IMG/VR virus record: IMGVR_UViG_3300035204_001027
Span: 31,512-95,511 of that record
Strand: one strand, 5' to 3'
DNA length: 64,000 nt
Origin: a virus
Below, piece by piece: positions 5,757-11,539 of this stretch. A program made the position numbers and the translations under genes. The notes under the pieces are model-generated. The model did no database searches. It was not told the DNA's origin and worked only from the letters and a program-made list of their open reading frames with translations. The first letter of the stretch is position 1. Each line of letters begins with the position of its first letter.

Positions 5757-5785
5757 TTGACAAGGGGTCATTTGTGTGCTATATT
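5757..5785 (+). promoter_or_regulatory. Sigma-70-type promoter, leaderless
   Basis: TTGACA 5757-5762, 17-bp spacer, TATATT 5780-5785; ATG 6 nt downstream. Confidence 0.85.
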
Positions 5786-5791
5786 ATGGTA

Positions 5792-6073
5792 ATGAAAAAC
5801 GATACTCCAACTTACACCCTCTGGAACGGCCCTACTCTAATCGACACTTTTGAGCATAACCGTGAGGGCTATGACTCTGCTCTAGAGCGGGCTTTCGACC
5901 TTGGCCCTAGTGCCTCCATCTACTCCACTCGTGATGACCTTGTGTGGTCTGCCGAGGCAGATGAGCCAAATGAGCCTAGCGATGCGTGGCACGATGCCGA
6001 CGCGCTTGCCTCTGCTGGATGGGGTACTGATGAGGACTACGGCTGCTATGGCCCAGAGGATTGCTGGGAATAG
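5792..6073 (+). CDS. Acidic hypothetical protein (93 aa)
   Basis: A 93-residue, strongly acidic, Trp/Tyr-rich protein; the C-terminal third contains many Asp and Glu and ends CWE. Such acidic small early proteins are often DNA mimics or inhibitors of host nucleic-acid enzymes, but that is only a guess from composition. The start is fixed by the promoter at 5757 and shares its first 14 bases with the gene at 5452. Confidence 0.75.
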   Translation: MKNDTPTYTLWNGPTLIDTFEHNREGYDSALERAFDLGPSASIYSTRDDLVWSAEADEPNEPSDAWHDADALASAGWGTDEDYGCYGPEDCWE

Positions 6074-6080
6074 CAATCTC

Positions 6081-6092
6081 AGGCCCCGGGCT
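6081..6092. repeat. GC palindrome, array family
   Basis: AGGCCCCGGGCT, followed by GTCAAGC and an A-run, as at 2535. Confidence 0.75.
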
Positions 6093-6131
6093 GTCAAGCA
6101 AAAAAAGTTATTCACAATCGAAGAAAGTGCC

Positions 6132-6160
6132 TTGACAAACGGGCGATTCTGTGGTATATT
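6132..6160 (+). promoter_or_regulatory. Sigma-70-type promoter
   Basis: TTGACA 6132-6137, 17-bp spacer, TATATT 6155-6160. ATG is 15 nt downstream, so a short leader of about 8 nt is expected. Confidence 0.85.
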
Positions 6161-6175
6161 ATAAGTATAACAACG

Positions 6176-6379
6176 ATGAAAAACTACACACCGACAATCG
6201 CCCAGAGAACTAGGATGATGACCGCTATTGAAAGCGAGCTAGAACGAGAGAATCCGAATTATGCACATTTGACTATTACCTTTGGTATGATGCAGCACGC
6301 TGCTGATGAAGGTACAGGAGGAGACCATTACGACTATTTAGAGAGATTGTGGAATATGTTCAATCTCGAAAAAAGATGA
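6176..6379 (+). CDS. Hypothetical protein (67 aa)
   Basis: A 67-residue helical protein (MKNYTPTIAQRTRM start). Short leader without a clear Shine-Dalgarno site. No GC palindrome separates it from the following unit. No family recognised. Confidence 0.7.
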   Translation: MKNYTPTIAQRTRMMTAIESELERENPNYAHLTITFGMMQHAADEGTGGDHYDYLERLWNMFNLEKR

Positions 6380-6388
6380 AAAAAGTGC

Positions 6389-6417
6389 TTGACAAACGGT
6401 CGATTATGTGGTATATT
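6389..6417 (+). promoter_or_regulatory. Sigma-70-type promoter of five-gene operon
   Basis: TTGACA 6389-6394, 17-bp spacer, TATATT 6412-6417. ATG 14 nt downstream. Confidence 0.85.
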
Positions 6418-6431
6418 TAGGTATTAAGATT

Positions 6432-6686
6432 ATGATAAACGAGACAGAACTATTACTGAATCAAGAGGTAGAAGTGACATTCCAACGAAGCCAACTTTGG
6501 GGCAAGCGTGGTCACGTTCTAGGCATTATGGCTGATGGTCGTACATTAGATATTGAGCTACATGGTGGCAAACGGGTATTCCTAGATGTCACTTTTGTGG
6601 ATGAGATTCGTGAACGTACACAGTTCGCCAAGACCGAGCAAAGCCTCGGCCCAATCGCTAACCATCTCATTAAGGATACGCTTTAA
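6432..6686 (+). CDS. Hypothetical beta-rich protein (84 aa)
   Basis: An 84-residue protein with an N-terminal beta pattern (VEVTFQRSQLWGKRGHVLGI, then a glycine-turn strand) reminiscent of small SH3/KOW-like barrels. I start it at ATG 6432, after the predicted transcription start, rather than at an earlier in-frame codon. First gene of a compact five-gene operon ending at 7297. Confidence 0.65.
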   Translation: MINETELLLNQEVEVTFQRSQLWGKRGHVLGIMADGRTLDIELHGGKRVFLDVTFVDEIRERTQFAKTEQSLGPIANHLIKDTL

Positions 6687-6688
6687 TT

Positions 6689-6919
6689 ATGAAACTCATT
6701 GTAAAGGAAATGCCCGCAAGGCAAAAGTTCTATCAGTTAGTAGATGCTGCGTGTTACGCTAGAATGGGATGCTCCATGCATGACCTACCTGATTTCCCAT
6801 ATAGTGATTACTATGATGATGAGATTATGTCTCATGAGGAAATGGTTAATGCAGCAGATATGTGCATTGAGGATCTAGTGCTTGAGCTTAAGAATGATAA
6901 CGAAGGATATTGGTTATGA
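6689..6919 (+). CDS. Hypothetical protein (76 aa)
   Basis: A 76-residue acidic protein, ATG two bases after the upstream stop and TGA overlapping the next ATG (ATGA). Contains an acidic tyrosine-rich stretch near residues 30-45. No family recognised. Confidence 0.7.
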   Translation: MKLIVKEMPARQKFYQLVDAACYARMGCSMHDLPDFPYSDYYDDEIMSHEEMVNAADMCIEDLVLELKNDNEGYWL

Positions 6920-6999
6920 GGAATTGGCTTGATATGTATGGTGGGTGGCTTGCGATAGTTCTCTATTTCATTCTAACAACTATTATTTGGAAATGGTAA
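6916..6999 (+). CDS. Membrane micropeptide (27 aa)
   Basis: A 27-residue peptide starting MRNWLDMYGGW and continuing as one hydrophobic span ending in WKW. ATGA overlap with the upstream gene and overlap with the next start (ATGGTAA) indicate translational coupling on both sides. Function unknown. Confidence 0.55.
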   Translation: MRNWLDMYGGWLAIVLYFILTTIIWKW

Positions 7000-7148
7000 A
7001 AAAACAAAAAGAACAAAAGCCTGTAATGGCTGAATTAGTACGCGTGTTAAAAGATAAGCCTAAAGGTCTTACTCTTAACGAAGTCAAAGGCAAGGGCTTG
7101 CAACTACCTTCTGGCCCTGCTCTAATCAATGGACAATGGACTTGGTAA
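6993..7148 (+). CDS. Small basic hypothetical protein (51 aa)
   Basis: A 51-residue Lys-rich protein starting MVKKQKEQKP. I prefer ATG 6993, which overlaps the upstream stop, over an in-frame GTG/TTG inside the previous gene. Possible HTH-like second half (GLTLNEVKGKGL), too short to call. Confidence 0.6.
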   Translation: MVKKQKEQKPVMAELVRVLKDKPKGLTLNEVKGKGLQLPSGPALINGQWTW

Positions 7149-7150
7149 TT

Positions 7151-7297
7151 ATGAATGAAGAATATGCAAAACATCTAATGAAAGAATATAAAGAAGAAAG
7201 CCCATTTGAATTATGGGTGTGGTTCGTTGCTGCTCAATTGCTTTTCGGTATTATACTTATAGGCGTAATAGGTCTTTGTATGTGGATGGCTTCTTAA
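7151..7297 (+). CDS. Single-span membrane protein (48 aa)
   Basis: A 48-residue protein: charged N-terminal 20 residues (MNEEYAKHLMKEYKEE) and then one long hydrophobic segment to the C-terminus, predicting a cytoplasmic head and one membrane span. Two bases after the upstream stop; last gene of the operon. Function unknown. Confidence 0.65.
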   Translation: MNEEYAKHLMKEYKEESPFELWVWFVAAQLLFGIILIGVIGLCMWMAS

Positions 7298-7335
7298 TCA
7301 GGGGCGTCTAATAGAGGGCCGTAATAGTAGTTGTA

Positions 7336-7356
7336 AGGCGCTTTCTCATAGCGCCT
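7336..7356 (+). terminator. Hairpin after five-gene operon
   Basis: AGGCGCT (7336-7342), loop TTCTCAT, AGCGCCT (7350-7356), a perfect 7-bp stem. There is no T-run, so termination efficiency is uncertain. Confidence 0.5.
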
Positions 7357-7362
7357 AGGCTC

Positions 7363-7375
7363 AGGGCCCGGGGCT
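7363..7375. repeat. GC palindrome, array family
   Basis: AGGGCCCGGGGCT, followed by CAAAAAAAAG and the promoter at 7398. Confidence 0.75.
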
Positions 7376-7397
7376 CAAAAAAAAGTAAAAAAACCGC

Positions 7398-7426
7398 TTG
7401 ACAGCACCCCATATCTGTGGTATATT
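7398..7426 (+). promoter_or_regulatory. Sigma-70-type promoter, leaderless
   Basis: TTGACA 7398-7403, 17-bp spacer, TATATT 7421-7426; ATG 5 nt downstream. Confidence 0.85.
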
Positions 7427-7431
7427 ATAGC

Positions 7432-7605
7432 ATGATTAAACGACAAGATTGGACTATCACCTTCGACGATGGCAGCACTGCATCCTACTTTAACATGACC
7501 TCTCTGGAGGCTGTGAGGTGCGCTGTGAGTGACTGGTATCCAGCCAAGCGTGTGGTGGCATGGGTGCCCCGTCAGGTGGACGTGTACAGCATAGCACTGG
7601 ACTAG
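7432..7605 (+). CDS. Hypothetical protein (57 aa)
   Basis: A 57-residue protein with a beta-hairpin-like N-terminus (WTITFDDGS) and a helix. Leaderless from the promoter at 7398. A 19-residue membrane peptide follows four bases after its stop codon. Confidence 0.7.
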   Translation: MIKRQDWTITFDDGSTASYFNMTSLEAVRCAVSDWYPAKRVVAWVPRQVDVYSIALD

Positions 7606-7609
7606 GGTC

Positions 7610-7669
7610 ATGCTGCTACTGGCTCTAATAGTGGTGTGGTGGGTATGGCTAGCAGTAGACCAGTATTGA
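7610..7669 (+). CDS. 19-aa membrane micropeptide
   Basis: MLLLALIVVWWVWLAVDQY: one hydrophobic span, polar last three residues. Exactly the length of the peptides at 2346, 4741 and 8600 and, like the first two, downstream-coupled to a leaderless gene. The GC palindrome starts at its stop codon. Confidence 0.5.
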   Translation: MLLLALIVVWWVWLAVDQY

Positions 7670-7680
7670 GGGCCCGGGCC
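7670..7680. repeat. GC palindrome, array family
   Basis: GGGCCCGGGCC with the perfect 10-bp core GGCCCGGGCC, immediately after the micropeptide stop and followed by TTGAAAAAAG. Confidence 0.85.
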
Positions 7681-7693
7681 TTGAAAAAAGTCC

Positions 7694-7722
7694 TTGACAA
7701 GGGGTCATTTGTGTGGTATATT
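7694..7722 (+). promoter_or_regulatory. Sigma-70-type promoter, leaderless
   Basis: TTGACA 7694-7699, 17-bp spacer, TATATT 7717-7722; ATG 5 nt downstream. Confidence 0.85.
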
Positions 7723-7727
7723 ATAGT

Positions 7728-7901
7728 ATGACATTTAACAAAGGTGACAAAGTAGCACACAGGGATAACCCGATCCATTGGAGAGGTGAGGTGACAGAGG
7801 TAAAATTAAATGGGCGAATAAAGGTGATGCTCATTAACGGTAATGAGGTAGAGGTCGGGCCATATGTGCCATTGAAGCTAGATGTCTTTGCTGACGAATA
7901 A
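7728..7901 (+). CDS. Small KOW/SH3-like protein (57 aa)
   Basis: A 57-residue protein whose pattern FNKGDKVAHRDNP, GEVTEVKLNG, RIKVMLINGNEVEV is typical of a five-stranded SH3-like barrel such as KOW or Tudor-like folds, often RNA, DNA or protein binding. Leaderless. The call is a fold impression only. Confidence 0.65.
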   Translation: MTFNKGDKVAHRDNPIHWRGEVTEVKLNGRIKVMLINGNEVEVGPYVPLKLDVFADE

Positions 7902-7912
7902 GCAATGACCCA

Positions 7913-7938
7913 CCCCCACGGGGGGAGGGGGTACCCCC
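7913..7938. repeat. C/G-run hairpins
   Basis: CCCCC (7913-7917) pairs with GGGGG (7921-7925), and GGGGGTACCCCC (7927-7938) is a perfect 12-bp palindrome. No T-run. The G-runs could also stack as a quadruplex. Confidence 0.7.
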
Positions 7939-7950
7939 ACCCCTATTCGA

Positions 7951-7960
7951 GGCCCGGGGT
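7951..7960. repeat. GC palindrome, degenerate copy
   Basis: GGCCCGGGGT, upstream of the promoter at 8004; a second degenerate copy, GCCCCCGGGG, lies at 8171-8180 upstream of the promoter at 8212. Confidence 0.6.
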
Positions 7961-8003
7961 TTGAGACATGACCCGGATGGGGTGCCTCTCTAGAAAAAAG
8001 CCC

Positions 8004-8032
8004 TTGACAGATCGACACTTTCGTGGTATATT
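8004..8032 (+). promoter_or_regulatory. Sigma-70-type promoter, leaderless
   Basis: TTGACA 8004-8009, 17-bp spacer, TATATT 8027-8032; ATG 5 nt downstream. Confidence 0.85.
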
Positions 8033-8037
8033 ATGGT

Positions 8038-8136
8038 ATGAAAGATGATTATAGAGACATTTATTTCGTGATTTGCATCGGTATATTTTCCTTCCTCGCT
8101 ATTCTAGCAACAGGAATTTACATCGAGACGCTTTAG
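8038..8136 (+). CDS. Single-span membrane micropeptide (32 aa)
   Basis: A 32-residue peptide, charged start MKDDYRD and then one hydrophobic span, ending TGIYIETL. Paralogue of the 37-residue peptide at 783: both share MKxDxR, FVI, SF and TGxYxET in register. Leaderless. The two copies lie near opposite ends of the array. Confidence 0.7.
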   Translation: MKDDYRDIYFVICIGIFSFLAILATGIYIETL

Positions 8137-8211
8137 CCGTTCTTTTTGACTCGGCTCGACCCCTGATTCGGCCCCCGGGGTGCCTGTGAATAACTTTTTT
8201 TAAAAAACCCC

Positions 8212-8240
8212 TTGACAAAGGGTCATTTCTGTGGTATATT
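8212..8240 (+). promoter_or_regulatory. Sigma-70-type promoter, leaderless
   Basis: TTGACA 8212-8217, 17-bp spacer, TATATT 8235-8240; ATG 6 nt downstream; A/T-run upstream. Last strong promoter of this type in the array. Confidence 0.85.
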
Positions 8241-8246
8241 ATACTA

Positions 8247-8411
8247 ATGAAAACGATAAAAAGGTTCAACGACGAATTCAATCGCATGTTTAACGATGAG
8301 ATCTTCATGCCGATGATAAAAATTTCAGGTTTACTGATTTTCCTCGCCATTATTTTGGATTTTGGCTTTCAGATGATCGAAGCAATCGATATTTTAACGG
8401 TGGGACCGTAG
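8247..8411 (+). CDS. Single-span membrane protein (54 aa)
   Basis: A 54-residue protein with an amphipathic, charged N-terminal 25 residues and a hydrophobic segment at about residues 26-44 (ISGLLIFLAIILDFG). One predicted membrane span. Leaderless. Function unknown. Confidence 0.7.
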   Translation: MKTIKRFNDEFNRMFNDEIFMPMIKISGLLIFLAIILDFGFQMIEAIDILTVGP

Positions 8412-8440
8412 ATGTCTCACCCTATATGATAAACTATACT

Positions 8441-8566
8441 ATGTTTGAAGATCAATTAGACGAAAACGAAATTTTAATGCGGAATTTGCTTGACAAAGTC
8501 TGCGAAGGCGTAGAAGTTCCCTCGGATTCAGAAAGTGAAGAGGCGAACGAACTACAAAACGGATAA
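8441..8566 (+). CDS. Small acidic protein (41 aa)
   Basis: A 41-residue, highly acidic peptide starting MFEDQLDENE. TATACT sits directly before the ATG, with no matching -35 box, so it may be read through from 8212. No family recognised. Confidence 0.5.
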   Translation: MFEDQLDENEILMRNLLDKVCEGVEVPSDSESEEANELQNG

Positions 8567-8599
8567 ATCAAAAGATGAAAGAGGGAGATTTAAAAAAAA

Positions 8600-8659
8600 A
8601 TGTTATTAGCAGTAATTATTCTGGTTTATGTATTCGGCTCGATGACTCAACGACTTTAA
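8600..8659 (+). CDS. 19-aa membrane micropeptide
   Basis: MLLAVIILVYVFGSMTQRL: one hydrophobic span and a basic C-terminus. GGGAG lies 12 nt upstream. Fourth member of the 19-residue class; like the others it closes its unit, here just before the terminator at 8702. Confidence 0.5.
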   Translation: MLLAVIILVYVFGSMTQRL

Positions 8660-8701
8660 ATGATAAAAACGACATGACTAAATGAGTTAAAGTATTCAAG
8701 T

Positions 8702-8727
8702 GGGGGCGTAACCCCCCCCTATTTTTG
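8702..8727 (+). terminator. Terminator closing the small-gene array
   Basis: GGGGG (8702-8706), loop CGTAA, CCCCC(CCC), then TATTTTTG. Marks the end of the promoter-rich array. The rest of 8660-8856 holds no gene; it includes a second G-run and the AT-rich leader of the gene at 8857. Confidence 0.7.
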
Positions 8728-8856
8728 AAAAAAAACGCTTAAGTTTTACGCTTTTGCGAAGGTGGGGGGGCTATTTATATCTGCCCGAGACTTGTCGAAA
8801 TACCTGTTTTTCATATATCTCTTGTAATATACTGATATAACTGTGTAATCACTTAT

Positions 8857-9087
8857 ATGGAACTTCTATTAGAAGGCTATCCAGTGATCGTCCATACAGA
8901 CAAAATGGGTAAGTGGCAAAATGATTTAGTCGAAATTGTAGACGCTGCTGAAGATCTATCCTCCTCGCACTATAAGTACATTATCAATTACCTTTACTCC
9001 GAGGGGTTCGTACTAGATAGAAGAGTAAATACTCATATCTTAGATAAAAACAACAACATCATTAAAACATATACAGGATTGGAATAA
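8857..9087 (+). CDS. Hypothetical protein (76 aa)
   Basis: A 76-residue soluble protein, no recognised domain. First gene after the array. GTGTAA at 8843-8848, a motif also found before several late genes, lies 8 nt before the ATG; there is no clear Shine-Dalgarno site. Two bases separate it from the PhoH-like gene, so they form one unit. Confidence 0.75.
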   Translation: MELLLEGYPVIVHTDKMGKWQNDLVEIVDAAEDLSSSHYKYIINYLYSEGFVLDRRVNTHILDKNNNIIKTYTGLE

Positions 9088-9089
9088 AT

Positions 9090-9857
9090 ATGCCGAGAAG
9101 AAAGAAAAAAGATGAATTAGCGAAGGAAGAAGCGATAAAGGAAATAGAAGAAGCTTTAACACCTGAATGGTCGAATCCAAACCCGATCAAGAGTTTAATA
9201 AAACTTAAAAATTTTACTTGGACTAAAAAACAAAAAGACTTTTTTAGAATAGCTCTTCACCCAGATACTAAAATAATGTTTGTCAATGGGCCAGCTGGAA
9301 CTAGTAAAACTTTTCTATCCACATATTGCGGTTTACAATTACTCAATATGAAAGCGGTTTCAGATATAATGTACCTTAGATCTGCTGTGGAATCTTCCGA
9401 TAGGAGCTTGGGTTTTCTACCGGGATCGGCTGACGACAAATTAAAATTCTACAATTTGCCCTTCTTAGACAAATTAGATGAATTACTAGTAAATACGCGG
9501 CCAGAAAAACTTGAAGAACAAAAAAGAGTAAGTATGTTTCCTGTGAATTTCGCAAGAGGGATGAATTGGATATCAAAATGCATAATTCTCGATGAATCTC
9601 AAAACTGCACGGAGAAAGAAATCACAACCGTCTTAACTAGAATGGGTAAAGGTAGTAGAGCGTTCGTTTTAGCAGACCCCATGCAAACAGATATAAGAAC
9701 AGAAAGCAAGCAGGGGTCTTTTGAGAAAATGGTATCTACATTTAATGACCAAGAAAGTAGAGACAAGGGGATATATACCTTCACATTTGATGAAGATGAC
9801 ATTATGAGGTCAGAATTAATAAAATTTTTAATAAAAAGACTAAATTCTGTAAGATAA
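9090..9857 (+). CDS. phoH: PhoH-like ATPase
   Basis: A 255-residue P-loop ATPase of the PhoH family, common in large and marine phages. Walker A GPAGTSKT at residues 67-74, Walker B ILDESQN at 166-172, and the family's ADPMQTD stretch after it. The first 40 residues are a charged extension. PhoH proteins are RNA-helicase-related ATPases whose role in phages is not settled. It is followed by a ClpP-like protease with a good Shine-Dalgarno site (AAGGAGAAG). Confidence 0.9.
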   Translation: MPRRKKKDELAKEEAIKEIEEALTPEWSNPNPIKSLIKLKNFTWTKKQKDFFRIALHPDTKIMFVNGPAGTSKTFLSTYCGLQLLNMKAVSDIMYLRSAVESSDRSLGFLPGSADDKLKFYNLPFLDKLDELLVNTRPEKLEEQKRVSMFPVNFARGMNWISKCIILDESQNCTEKEITTVLTRMGKGSRAFVLADPMQTDIRTESKQGSFEKMVSTFNDQESRDKGIYTFTFDEDDIMRSELIKFLIKRLNSVR

Positions 9858-9876
9858 TAAGGAGAAGTAATACAAA

Positions 9877-10623
9877 ATGAGTGAAGAAAAAAAATCGAAA
9901 GCAGAGCTAGCCGCTGAAATTGCCGCAAAAGAAGCCGAAACTCGGAAATCTTTAGCAGAAGCAGCAAAAATCGAAGCGGAGACCGAAAAAGTAAAAGCAG
10001 AAGCTGGGAAAGCGCAACTTGAGTATCACGCCGAGCACCGAAAAAGAGAAAAAGAAATGGCAACGGACGAAGAAAATCATTTATACAGGTTTTCTAAAGA
10101 TGTAAATCATAATTCCGTTACAGCTTGCATGAGCAAATTGACACAATGGCATAGGCAAGATCCTAAATGCGAAATAGAAATCGTTTTCTCTTCTCCCGGG
10201 GGGAGTATTATCGATGGATTTGAATTATTTGACTTCATTCAAGAGCTTAGGGTCTCTCATAGAGTAACGACGGGCTCTTTAGGCATGGCTGCTTCTATGG
10301 CGGGTATTTTGCTCCAAGCTGGAACCCATAGGTGGATTGGTCACCAAGCATGGTTAATGATCCACAGAGCGGCATTTGGGGCCATTGGGAAGACGTTTGA
10401 AGTAGAAGACGAAGTTAAATTAGTAAAAAGAATTGAACAAAGAATTGTAGATATCTTCACATCGAGATCAAAATTAACAAATCAAAAAATTAAAAGAAAT
10501 TGGGATCGTAAAGATTGGTGGATTGATGCAGATGAATGTTTGGATCTTGGACTCGTCGACGAAGTAAGGGCTATGATGCCAGAACACCACTTAAGCAGTA
10601 AAAAGAAAAAAAGAAAAAAATAA
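9877..10623 (+). CDS. ClpP-like serine protease with coiled-coil N-terminus
   Basis: A 248-residue protein. Residues 1-65 are Ala/Glu/Lys-rich and predicted coiled coil; residues 70-230 match the ClpP/S14 fold with SPGG (106-109), the nucleophile Ser140 in GMAASMA and His163 in MIHRA. A Lys-rich tail ends the protein. ClpP-type enzymes act as head-maturation proteases in some phages, but here a separate protease/scaffold gene sits beside the capsid gene (31622), so this enzyme may have another target. The TAA overlaps the ATG of the next gene. Confidence 0.88.
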   Translation: MSEEKKSKAELAAEIAAKEAETRKSLAEAAKIEAETEKVKAEAGKAQLEYHAEHRKREKEMATDEENHLYRFSKDVNHNSVTACMSKLTQWHRQDPKCEIEIVFSSPGGSIIDGFELFDFIQELRVSHRVTTGSLGMAASMAGILLQAGTHRWIGHQAWLMIHRAAFGAIGKTFEVEDEVKLVKRIEQRIVDIFTSRSKLTNQKIKRNWDRKDWWIDADECLDLGLVDEVRAMMPEHHLSSKKKKRKK

Positions 10624-11036
10624 TGAGTGAGACACATCCGGAAGCATCCCAATATCAAGAATATATGAAAACTTTTCATGAATCAGACAGACTTGCTCCC
10701 GAAGGGGAGCAAAAAATAGCATTAGTAGATATAGATGAGACTATTTGTTTCTATTCTGGCAAGCGTAGATATGATCTAGCTGAACCTCATGAAGGTAACG
10801 TGGCTAAAATTAACAAAATGTACGATGAAGGCTGGAAAATAATTTATTGGACTGCAAGAGGCGGCTCTAAAAGTTCAAAAGAAGCGGGTAGATGTTATTA
10901 TGATTTTACTTGGAAGCAATTAGAATCTTGGGGATGCAAATTCCATGAATTATCTACAGGTACTAAGGGGGATTATATTAAGCCTCCTTATGATTTAGTA
11001 ATAGATGATAAATCTAAAAGAATAGAAGAACTTTAA
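10623..11036 (+). CDS. HAD-superfamily phosphatase
   Basis: A 137-residue HAD hydrolase: motif I DIDET (nucleophile Asp36, Asp38), motif II Thr in YWTARGG, a motif-III-type Lys in GTKGDYIKPP and the acidic pair of motif IV in VIDDKS. The arrangement resembles small phage HAD phosphatases related to polynucleotide 3'-phosphatases and BT0820-like proteins; the substrate cannot be read from sequence. TAATG overlap with the protease gene. Confidence 0.85.
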   Translation: MSETHPEASQYQEYMKTFHESDRLAPEGEQKIALVDIDETICFYSGKRRYDLAEPHEGNVAKINKMYDEGWKIIYWTARGGSKSSKEAGRCYYDFTWKQLESWGCKFHELSTGTKGDYIKPPYDLVIDDKSKRIEEL

Positions 11037-11065
11037 AAAGTGTAACATACAGAGGAAAGGAAATT

Positions 11066-11215
11066 ATGAAAAAAATTATTGCATTATTTTCGTGCATTTT
11101 TGTAATCGGCTGCAACTGGGGAAATTCCGGATGTTCGGACTGTTCCTGCGATGCAGGCTGCTGTTCATCCGACAGTTGCTCAGTTGCCGATTGCAATTGT
11201 GTATGTAAAAAGTAA
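11066..11215 (+). CDS. Cys-rich lipoprotein (49 aa)
   Basis: A 49-residue peptide with a lipoprotein signal: MKK, hydrophobic core and lipobox VIGC with Cys16 as the expected lipidated residue. The mature part of about 33 residues is extraordinarily cysteine-rich with Ser, Asp and Asn. Good ribosome-binding site (AGAGGAAAGG). GTGTAA lies at 11040-11045, 20 nt before the ATG. Phage lipoproteins of this type can act in superinfection exclusion or lysis; neither is shown here. The many cysteines suggest metal binding or disulfides. Confidence 0.75.
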   Translation: MKKIIALFSCIFVIGCNWGNSGCSDCSCDAGCCSSDSCSVADCNCVCKK

Positions 11216-11230
11216 CAGAAGCTCGAAGCC

Positions 11231-11539
11231 GTGTGTGAACTTTGCGAGCTAAAAACTATAGAAGAAGAATTCTATAGGGATGACGACTTTGTGATTATAA
11301 GTTGTATGAATTGTCATGTTCCTATGGTGGTACCTTTTGAGCATATTGATCCAAAAGAGGGAGGATCTCCATATTTACGTGAAAAAATGGAAAATATGTT
11401 AATAAAAATTGCTGTAAGATTCTTTAAAGAGAAGGAATTCTTCATAGACAAAGAAGAAAAAACTATATTCGATCATATGCATTGGCACGCTAGAGAGAAA
11501 GGGAAAGATTATGGGAACTTGGAGCTCGGGAATAGGTAA
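11231..11539 (+). CDS. HIT-like zinc protein
   Basis: A 102-residue protein from a GTG start. Cys2/Cys5 and Cys25/Cys28 form two CxxC pairs, and HMHWHAR near residue 82 gives the H-x-H-x-H of the histidine triad family. The order CxxC...CxxC...VPMVV...HxHxH is typical of HIT-like nucleotide-binding proteins. HIT enzymes hydrolyse or transfer nucleotides; the substrate is unknown. Overlaps the next gene by 29 nt. Confidence 0.7.
   Translation: MCELCELKTIEEEFYRDDDFVIISCMNCHVPMVVPFEHIDPKEGGSPYLREKMENMLIKIAVRFFKEKEFFIDKEEKTIFDHMHWHAREKGKDYGNLELGNR

Noticed and set aside
9599-10063. 154-codon minus-strand frame opposite phoH and the protease
   Set aside because: Shadow of two well-supported + strand genes; Leu/Ser-rich low-complexity translation.
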